Positions 34,901-40,518 of a stretch of DNA of 40,518 nt are shown one piece after another; the first letter of the stretch is position 1; each line of letters begins with the position of its first letter. Origin of the DNA: an uncultured Bacteroidales bacterium (lineage in GTDB: Bacteria; Bacteroidota; Bacteroidia; Bacteroidales; UBA932); the NCBI GenBank assembly GCA_900316795.1, contig ONEF01000015.1:1-40518 (forward strand), in the 5' to 3' direction. Both the position numbers and the translations under genes were made by a program. The notes under the pieces are model-generated. The model saw nothing but the letters and a program-made list of their open reading frames with translations. It ran no database searches and was not told the origin of the DNA.

Positions 34901-35257
34901 GGCGAAGGCCTTGAGGACCCTCTGGAAGAAGCTGTCTATTGTACTGACTCTAAACATAGTATAGTCGTGTACAAGATGCCTCAGGATGAGCCCTGAATTC
35001 TCTTTGTCTTTTTCAGACAACTGCCTGTCTTCTTTCGAAATGCCCTTAGCCCTTTCATAGAGTCTCTCTATGATTCTGGACTTCATTTCAAAAGTAGCCT
35101 TGTTTGTAAAGGTGACAGCCATTACAAACCTGTAGGCGTCCACATTTCCCTTGTAGAATTCCTCCAGCAGATAGTCGGAAAATTTCTCTGAAAGCTTGTA
35201 TGTCTTGCCGCTCCCGGCAGAAGCGTCATAAACCAAAAGGTTATTTTTCTTCTCCAT
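31925..35257 (-). CDS. addA: AddA-like UvrD/RecB-family helicase-nuclease
   Basis: The 1110-residue AddA subunit of the double-strand break processing enzyme. Walker A ASAGSGKT is at residues 12-19; AVTFTNKAT, DEFQDTS (Walker B), VGDVKQSIYRFRDG and MTMHKAKGLGF are the superfamily 1A helicase motifs in order. The C-terminal 150 residues hold a RecB-type nuclease with RPDRVILPEE, VVDFKFGE and YHNQVKNYM. The protein unwinds and resects broken DNA ends for RecA loading. The ATG at 35257 overlaps the 3' end of addB by 17 bases; the frame is open further upstream, but MEKKNNLLVYDASAGSGKT is the proper N-terminus. Confidence 0.92.
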   Translation of the reverse strand: MEKKNNLLVYDASAGSGKTYKLSEKFSDYLLEEFYKGNVDAYRFVMAVTFTNKATFEMKSRIIERLYERAKGISKEDRQLSEKDKENSGLILRHLVHDYTMFRVSTIDSFFQRVLKAFAIEMGSTSSFDTTLDQASAIAAAMDNLYLKLDTDEKLRSAIENISLSRLEDEEYWNWRDGLLEICNRVLDSEYQDYLQASEDSGKMGDISKLFEAELAELDKSFVGEVIKVYDDIQRESANLNLRCLNGTKDMKKFLTGSLADGKKFIDLNNNAIIRRYPAVVESWKNDPGQLNKGASQADIDVIDNKVGCSILSLKHLFDKYFAKYKSLKLIRQNIKETSLLDSVNKELEEYLSKEQLTLLSNAPKILADLIDGSDTPYVYDKIGVTIDHYLLDEFQDTSVAQWKNFKPLLEESLSRNEGGQSGLESMIVGDVKQSIYRFRDGRWELFKDQVEKDFKDYYHKEPLGVNFRSLENIVDFNNILFSPGPQPESGHEDKKTGAPGVLVSMFMSNLADKTGGEEKLTKTIEDIYSNSFQKVCPEFSEASQKGVVHVISCNYDEKEASLKKNEFILQDMVQRINFLTEKVGYKPNHIAVLTDKNSQAGLVANYLVNNNINIVSGESLKLESNRVVSLVVEFFRKLVNPKDKGFEALCRLYEMTLENLAFLDLESEEGLKFLEQIKSCNSLYQICKLVLKTFFVKIDDGDLSYVKAFLDRTLDYSLANGTSISDFLKWWDLSKSGFFIPEPSGGQAVQIMTMHKAKGLGFKVVFIPFLRDDMISTHNYPVQEKVWAALDKEKLGYDGPLLVPFSPDLEDSLYKDYYHKELMERSVDNLNLAYVTFTRAKERLYVYARNGGSSITSVSAALNAYLPTISGDGKKFGIRTQTLESGQTITDYVYGNDDEPPYRPKKKIESENESNIDVTSKKGIMVNMDGSMMLKDSSAVKLKGDYGDEDIRMKGVLYHELFSYIDEEGNTEGTLEEKVGKAVAKFLRKNPGSILGDDAQTLVSDVSGKLSDVLEYGWFGQGNRTLVEQSIVSGKKVFRPDRVILPEEGKDWAIVVDFKFGEYEKGSYSGKTYHNQVKNYMKFLEDMKYAKVDGYLWYVMEGKVEKVEL

Positions 35258-38200
35258 AGCTCCTCCTGCAGTATTTGTTGAAATCACAATAGTCACAATT
35301 ACCTTTGACCTGACGGCAAGCCTCAACTGAAGAACCTTCATTTTCAGCCTTTTCCCTGATTGTCTTCAGAAGCGAGGCAAGCCTTCCGGAGAACCGGTTC
35401 AGCTGCCCATCTGATATCCTGACAGATACCGGTCCGCATTTCTTGATTATAGGAAGCTGATAAACAGAAAGATATGCTCCCGATTCGGTTTTGAATTTCT
35501 GCTTGTGCAAGAAAGCATAGACAAAGAGCTGGAACATTATGCAATGATATTTGTCTCTATGCTTCTCTGCATCGAACATCCCATCCAGCAAAGCTTCAAA
35601 TTCATTTTCTGAAAGGTCTTTAACCGGGAGATATGGAATAGCCCTGCCCGATGGTTGGAATCCTTTTGATTCCAATGTCTGCAGAAAACCTTTTTTGCGG
35701 TCAATGACAAGGAACTTTCCGGTCTTGTAGTCACATATCCTTGGAATATTGACATATTCTTCCAGCCTGTCAATTTTCCCGGTGAAACAGGCGTTGTGGA
35801 AAGTCTCATCCAAACTTGCCGACACTTCAACCTCATTGCCTACCAGGTCATAAGGAGACTCGGCTTTGGCACAGTCAGCTTCCAAGGCTTTGCGTATATA
35901 TGTTTCTATGCTCTTTTTTATTATCAGGTTCTGCCCTTCTATCCGCCTCACTTTCATTTCTGACTTAAAAGCCTCGGCGATCAGCCTGTCCAGAAAGCCA
36001 TCCTCCAGGACCCGCTCTTTCAGCCTGGACATTACTTCTTCGTTTACAGACAGGCGCTTGCCCTTTCCACCCGAGAAGCCGTCATAGATGTGTTCCATAC
36101 AATAATGGAAAATACTTCCGAATGTGTTTGCTTCTACGGTATCAGAGAGTTCTTCATCTTCCTTTATCCCCATTACCTTGGAAAAGTAAAACTTTCTCTG
36201 GCAATCCAGATAATCGTTAAGGGATGAAGCGGAGAATCCCCTCGGGCCTTTTTCATGGTCCTTGTTCAAATCGCTGAAGAAATTTGCGAGCCTTTGACGG
36301 TCCTTATCTGTCAGAACGGTGCGGCTGGAAGAAGGAGAGGAAGATGAAGGCAGCGGAAACTCAAAGTCCATCTTGTTCAAATCCACCTCAAAGTCATATT
36401 TGAGCTGCTTTACAAAACGGCTTTCTTCCTTGGACTTCAGTTTGTCCGTGCTTGCCGTGTCATATATGAAATAAACATCTTTTGCCCTCTGTATCAGCCT
36501 GTAGAAATTATACGCCGATATGCTGTTCTCATTTTCGTATGTGGGCAGGTTGAATGCTTTCCTGAGAAAGAAAGGGATGCAGCTGCTCTTTTCTCCGCTG
36601 GCCGGGTAGGTTCCCTCGTTGAAGGAGAGGAATATGATCCTCTCAAAGTCCAGAGCTCGGGTTTCAAGGTTCCCCATCACCTGCAACCCGGCAAGAGGCT
36701 CTCCCTTGAATGAGACAGAAGCTGTTTTAATCGCTGATCGAAGTACAGAATATACGCTTCTTTCCATCCTGAACTCAATACCGCTGGAGGACACCCTTTC
36801 CACAATCTCCCGGAACTTGTTGAGGAAAGACCTGTCCAATGAAGAAAGATACCCATCCAACTCTTCACAAATACGAAGGAAATAATCCGTTATGGCCGAA
36901 GACACATCTTCCCGACCGTCCGAAGCAAACATATTCTCTTTTGGAGTCATCTTCTCCAGAAGCCTTGGCAACGGAGACGGGTAATCTATACCAAGTGGGC
37001 TGGATGCTTCAAGTTCCGATGCATCCAGCATATACAGATTGGATTTCTGGAGATAAGAAATTGCCTTGGAAGCGGCCTTCGGATCAATGTCTTTGACATA
37101 AGGATGGCTGAGGATGGAAATCAACACTTCGCCCGGGACAAGCAGTGAATCTCCAGACCTGCGAGACCTTAAATTAAGGTCAGAGAGGCCGAACGCCAAC
37201 GATGCCATTGATGATGCTTTCAGCGGGTAACCCATCGTCACGTTGATTTCCTTCCTGTCCAGCATCTCAAGCAGAGGGAGCAGAAGAGTCTCGTCTGAAA
37301 CAACTATAGCGGTTTCAATATCCTCCGCCCCATTTGACTGGGTGATATCCAGAATCTTGGAAGCAATCATGGCCTGCTCTGTAGCACCGCTGGCCGGAAC
37401 AAGGTTGTATCTGCATTTTCCCTCTTCCACTCCCCCTTTGTCTTCCAGAGGCCTCTGAGTGTTCACGAACTCTTCCGCACACTTGGAAACCAGGCGGGAA
37501 GAAAGGTTATGGGGAGCCTTCAGCATATTGGAAAAGAAATCCCAATAGAACAGCCCCCCTTTCTTCCGGAAATGGCGCATCAGCACTTTTTCACACTCGG
37601 AAGGAGCGGAAAATCCGACGAACACCACTTCACCTAGCTTACCAAGACGCTCCTCAAGATCCGGATAACCGGAGAGCTCTTTCAGCTTTTGGGCTACATC
37701 CCTGTACATCATCGCTGAATAAGCTGTTTTGTCTTTGTAGAGCGAGTCTCTGAAAGCGTTGTAGAGAGGCAGCAGCATATCCCAGATCTCCAGATACTTT
37801 CCCACCACCTTTTTCTCACCGATGTTTTCCTTCAGATTAGATATCTTTTTGAGTGCCTGAAGCTGCCTCTCAGAGAGAATGGAAGCATCTGACTTCAGCT
37901 TGCCTATATCCCTGACGTTCATCAGCAGCTGGCGGGCATCAACCATATACTGGTCTATATCCGTAAAATCAGAGAGGATAATCCTGCCCCAGGAGATGAA
38001 ATCATCAATTGTCTCAACTTTGACTTCACTTTCCTTTACTCCGGCCTTCATCTGGTATTCTTTCTGAAGGAGAGAGTATGACTTCCAAAGCCGGAAGACA
38101 AGAGTCAGATCATCAACAACCTCCAGATCTGAAAGATAGTCGAACAGTTCATCCACCGTGAAAACCCTGGGAGCAAAAAACGGCTCGTCCTTCATCTCCC

Positions 38201-38315
38201 CCAAATACTTGAGAAAGAACAGGGAGGACCGCCTGTTCGGGAACACGAAAGTATAATCTTCCAGGTGGTCTGTCTTGAACACTTGCGCCACCTGCCTTAA
38301 AAACTGATTTTTCAT
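35241..38315 (-). CDS. addB: AddB-like Fe-S PD-(D/E)XK nuclease / inactivated helicase
   Basis: The 1024-residue partner of AddA. The N-terminus has FVFPNRRSSLFF where B. subtilis AddB carries a Walker A P-loop, so an ATPase role is unlikely here. The nuclease core has GKIDRLEE and CDYKTGK (D and K near residue 862). Four cysteines fit the AddB iron-sulfur staple: one near residue 704 (YLDCQRKFYF) and C1007, C1010 and C1016 at the end, with the same C-x2-C-x5-C spacing as known AddB. LQVMGNLETRALDFERIIFLSFNEGTYP is the conserved helicase-like block. Its last 17 bases overlap the start of addA, giving tight coupling. A TAGTTTTG box lies four bases upstream of the ATG. Confidence 0.9.
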   Translation of the reverse strand: MKNQFLRQVAQVFKTDHLEDYTFVFPNRRSSLFFLKYLGEMKDEPFFAPRVFTVDELFDYLSDLEVVDDLTLVFRLWKSYSLLQKEYQMKAGVKESEVKVETIDDFISWGRIILSDFTDIDQYMVDARQLLMNVRDIGKLKSDASILSERQLQALKKISNLKENIGEKKVVGKYLEIWDMLLPLYNAFRDSLYKDKTAYSAMMYRDVAQKLKELSGYPDLEERLGKLGEVVFVGFSAPSECEKVLMRHFRKKGGLFYWDFFSNMLKAPHNLSSRLVSKCAEEFVNTQRPLEDKGGVEEGKCRYNLVPASGATEQAMIASKILDITQSNGAEDIETAIVVSDETLLLPLLEMLDRKEINVTMGYPLKASSMASLAFGLSDLNLRSRRSGDSLLVPGEVLISILSHPYVKDIDPKAASKAISYLQKSNLYMLDASELEASSPLGIDYPSPLPRLLEKMTPKENMFASDGREDVSSAITDYFLRICEELDGYLSSLDRSFLNKFREIVERVSSSGIEFRMERSVYSVLRSAIKTASVSFKGEPLAGLQVMGNLETRALDFERIIFLSFNEGTYPASGEKSSCIPFFLRKAFNLPTYENENSISAYNFYRLIQRAKDVYFIYDTASTDKLKSKEESRFVKQLKYDFEVDLNKMDFEFPLPSSSSPSSSRTVLTDKDRQRLANFFSDLNKDHEKGPRGFSASSLNDYLDCQRKFYFSKVMGIKEDEELSDTVEANTFGSIFHYCMEHIYDGFSGGKGKRLSVNEEVMSRLKERVLEDGFLDRLIAEAFKSEMKVRRIEGQNLIIKKSIETYIRKALEADCAKAESPYDLVGNEVEVSASLDETFHNACFTGKIDRLEEYVNIPRICDYKTGKFLVIDRKKGFLQTLESKGFQPSGRAIPYLPVKDLSENEFEALLDGMFDAEKHRDKYHCIMFQLFVYAFLHKQKFKTESGAYLSVYQLPIIKKCGPVSVRISDGQLNRFSGRLASLLKTIREKAENEGSSVEACRQVKGNCDYCDFNKYCRRSYGEEK

Positions 38316-38319
38316 ACTG

Positions 38320-38327
38320 CAAAACTA
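38320..38327 (-). promoter_or_regulatory. -7 box (TAGTTTTG) immediately before addB
   Basis: On the minus strand TAGTTTTG fits TAnnTTTG and ends four bases before the ATG at 38315. TTG triplets upstream are 14 and 24 bases away, not 19-21. If functional, the addB mRNA would be leaderless or nearly so. Confidence 0.4.
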
Positions 38328-38407
38328 TAAGCTGACATTGACAAATACCGTCAAATGACAAAAAAATTTCAACGCCCCCCAAAAAATTCCGGCACCTCAA
38401 ACTCCGA

Positions 38408-40518
38408 TTAAGCGTCAGGTACGTTGAGTTTGCCTACTTTTTCCAGATTGCCTACCACCCAGATAGTGTCTCCCTTTTCTATTGACACTGTCGAGTTAGG
38501 CCGGAGGAAGACATCTGAATCTGATTTTTCCACTCCCACAAGAAGAACTCCGAAATCATTTCTGAAAGAAGTGATGTTGGCGTTATGCCCTACCACAGGA
38601 GCATTTTCTGAAAGTGTGATCTGGAAAAGACGCATCTCAATCGTATCATCATTCTCAGGTGTTATGTCATCTGTCTCAATATTCCTCGACAAGGCCATAA
38701 AATTGCCCAGCTGCTTGTCTGAACCCAAGATCAACAGGGAATCGGAAGGATAAAAAACAACATCCTTCCCAGGCAGGTTTATGATGCGGCTGCCCCTGGT
38801 CAGCTGAATAACCAAAGCTCCCGTATCTTTCTTGCGGTGAACGGTTCCTATAGACCTTCCGGCAAGGTATGAGTTCTGGGCCACCACGCATTTTTCCATG
38901 TGGATCTCATTAGCCATTTCCCGAGGCACGATGAACCTGCGCCCTCCTTCGCTGTCAAGGTTGGAAAGGAAGTTTTTCTCAATCTTTGAGTAATATCCCT
39001 TTACTCTCTGCGATATAACCACAAACACAATGACTACAGCACAAATCAGTATTATTACACCGGTACTTCTCGTCAGATAAAGACTGGCTACGAAAGAGAC
39101 TGCCATGAAAGCGATTATATATTTTATGGCTACCAGGAAAAGAAGAGGTCCTCTGGCGAACTTCACGTCAGCCCAGATCTGGTCATAGATACCTTCTTTG
39201 TCTTTCAGACGGAGCAGTGCCCACACGAATGGAGCTATCGCACCTATGGTAAGCAGAAACAGTATAAGGCGTAACCATAACATTCCGGCTATCTCAGGAT
39301 AGAATGATTTGACAAGATTGTTGAGGAAAGGGTTTATAACCTTGGTAAACAGGAGGATGATGAAAGCCATCCAGGTAGTGAGTATGAAAACCCTTGAAAG
39401 ATAGCTGACAAGAAGTTTCCTCCATCTGGACTCCTGGTTGAAGGTATTCTTTCCGTTTCCCAGACGGTCTATAACGTTTCTCCATCCGGATGAGGCGTGC
39501 TTGTAAATGAAATTGAATGTGCCGTCTCCGTATTTGGCCCAGTAAGGTGTCACGAACGTAGTAAGTATGGAAACCGTGACTATCACCGGATACAGGTAGT
39601 CTGGCGTAGCCCCGAGGTTCTTGCCCAGAGAAGCTATGATATAAGAGAACTCACCTATCTGGCACATGCACATTCCGGCTGGAAGAGCAATCTTGAGAGT
39701 CTGGCCGCTGAAAAGGAATCCTATTGTGGCGGCAAGCGGTTTGACGAAAACTACAGCTGCGGAAATCAACAATATGTGAGGCCAGTAATGAAGCAGAACT
39801 GAAGGATCTACCAACATTCCCACTGAAACAAAGAATATGGCGCCGAAGAAATCTTTGATGGGCCTTATCAAATTGACTATCTTGTCTCTCTGCACAGTGC
39901 CCGAAAGTATGGAGCCCATGACGAAGGCTCCCAAAGCCTCAGATATGTTGGCTTCCAGGGTGACTACCACCATAAAAAGACAAAGCCCCAAAGACACTAC
40001 TATGAGTGTCTCATCGCTCATAAGTTTTCTGAGTTTCTTGTATATGGTTGGTATGAAATAGATTCCGCCGGTGAACCATAGAAGCAGGAACACGGTTATC
40101 GTAAGAATCTTGGTTACAAGCTGAACTCCGCTGAAAGCTTTGCTTATTACAAACGTAGGCAACATCACAAGAAGGAGTATAGCCACCAGATCCTCACATA
40201 TCAGGGCCCCGAACACCAGTTGGGAAGACTTCTTGCCACCAATTTTAAGGTCGTCGAATGTCTTGATTATGATGGATGTGGACGAGATGGAAAGCATCGC
40301 CCCCACAAACAAGGCGGTGATGTTTTCCCAGCCGAAGATCTTGGCTATGAGAAAGCCCATGCTGAACATCACCACGGCCTCGGAGAAAACGGTTGCGATA
40401 CCCGGCCCTCCAACTTTCTTTAGTTTCTTGAAACTGAATTCCAGACCCAGACCGAACAGAAGGAAGATAACCCCGATCTTTCCCCAGAATTCAACGCTTT
40501 CAACTTGGGTTGCAGTAG
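38408..40518 (-). CDS. KefB-type cation:proton antiporter, 5' end outside the window
   Basis: The reading frame is open to the right edge, so the first membrane helices are missing. What is present (about 703 residues) begins in the CPA2 exchanger domain (GKIGVIFLLFGLGLEFSF; SISSTSIIIKTF; GAFVMGSILSGT; IFFVSVGMLVDP), followed by two or three further membrane helices and two C-terminal RCK_C/TrkA_C-like ligand-binding domains (about GRSIGTVHRKK...DSLLILGS and GHNANITSFRNDFG...GDTIWVVG). I see no Rossmann-type TrkA_N domain between them. Such proteins exchange K+ or Na+ for protons at the inner membrane. It is separated from addB by 92 bases. The GTG at 40375 is an internal codon, not the start. 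Confidence 0.9.
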   Translation of the reverse strand, partial: TATQVESVEFWGKIGVIFLLFGLGLEFSFKKLKKVGGPGIATVFSEAVVMFSMGFLIAKIFGWENITALFVGAMLSISSTSIIIKTFDDLKIGGKKSSQLVFGALICEDLVAILLLVMLPTFVISKAFSGVQLVTKILTITVFLLLWFTGGIYFIPTIYKKLRKLMSDETLIVVSLGLCLFMVVVTLEANISEALGAFVMGSILSGTVQRDKIVNLIRPIKDFFGAIFFVSVGMLVDPSVLLHYWPHILLISAAVVFVKPLAATIGFLFSGQTLKIALPAGMCMCQIGEFSYIIASLGKNLGATPDYLYPVIVTVSILTTFVTPYWAKYGDGTFNFIYKHASSGWRNVIDRLGNGKNTFNQESRWRKLLVSYLSRVFILTTWMAFIILLFTKVINPFLNNLVKSFYPEIAGMLWLRLILFLLTIGAIAPFVWALLRLKDKEGIYDQIWADVKFARGPLLFLVAIKYIIAFMAVSFVASLYLTRSTGVIILICAVVIVFVVISQRVKGYYSKIEKNFLSNLDSEGGRRFIVPREMANEIHMEKCVVAQNSYLAGRSIGTVHRKKDTGALVIQLTRGSRIINLPGKDVVFYPSDSLLILGSDKQLGNFMALSRNIETDDITPENDDTIEMRLFQITLSENAPVVGHNANITSFRNDFGVLLVGVEKSDSDVFLRPNSTVSIEKGDTIWVVGNLEKVGKLNVPDA

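Noticed and set aside
1..40518. CRISPR arrays, insertion sequences, tRNA or rRNA genes, prophage genes
   Set aside because: I looked for regular short repeats, transposase motifs and cloverleaf T-arms. Only the tmRNA T-arm was found, and the sole direct repeat is the promoter block at the left edge.

Overview
The window is a 40.5 kb chromosomal piece from a member of the Bacteroidota, most likely order Bacteroidales. The evidence is promoters of the TTG / TAnnTTTG type (clearest before HU and tmRNA), almost no Shine-Dalgarno sequences, an arginine cluster with the Bacteroidetes-type GNAT protein and an N-acetylcitrulline/N-acetylornithine deacetylase-like gene, a type V (FimA/Mfa1-type) fimbria locus with DUF3575 and OmpA-like partners, a Bacteroidetes-type AddAB pair, and a tmRNA tag beginning GETN. 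I cannot fix family or genus. There are no insertion sequences, phage genes, CRISPR arrays or tRNA genes. The piece reads as compact core genome with one accessory surface locus.

Layout. 1-481: no gene; two tandem leftward promoters sharing a 20-bp repeat drive something left of the window, followed by the leader of the arginine operon. 482-4779 (+): GNAT, argG, argE-like, argH. 4810-6848 (-): HU, a 30-residue AURKAIP1/COX24-type basic protein, then RNase G. 7004-17269 (+): a one-POTRA BamA/TamA-like outer-membrane protein, Lon, uracil-DNA glycosylase, CoaD, a protein with two thioredoxin domains, and a fused FAD/Fe-S (D-lactate dehydrogenase-like) oxidase. 17333-17730: tmRNA. 17731-22082: LysE-type exporter (-), Lnt (+) and the PgpH-type HD phosphohydrolase (-). 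22137-25574 (+): a secreted non-specific nuclease, a 108-residue unknown protein and a GH89 alpha-N-acetylglucosaminidase. 25571-27426 (-): beta-propeller lactonase-like protein and a DUF2461 protein. 27484-31773 (-): fimbria locus in transcription order DUF3575, OmpA/TPR lipoprotein, fimbrillin, Mfa2-like anchor. 31925-38315 (-): AddB and AddA. 38408 to the right edge (-): KefB-type antiporter, 5' end missing.

How the genes work together. The arginine cluster covers the putative acetyl-entry enzyme and the last three steps (deacetylation, argininosuccinate synthesis and cleavage); argB, argC, argD and argF' are not here. HU, the small basic protein and RNase G form a chromosome/ribosome/RNA-processing group. 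Lon and tmRNA are both proteostasis genes. AddA and AddB form one helicase-nuclease for double-strand break repair. The fimbria locus supplies a tip/anchor lipoprotein, a shaft subunit and two envelope proteins that may anchor or export it.

Packing is tight. Three of the four convergent junctions have no spacer: lnt/pgpH share CTAG, NAGLU/lactonase share the stop codons in TTAG, and tmRNA abuts the lysE stop codon. Three genes (lnt, the nuclease, addB) have a TAnnTTTG box only 4-5 nt before the start codon, suggesting leaderless or near-leaderless mRNAs. The best candidates for something new are the nuclease plus 108-residue partner, the DUF3575/OmpA-TPR part of the fimbria locus with its unusual inverted repeats, the variant tmRNA tag (GETNVRLAA) and the tandem promoter repeat at the left edge.
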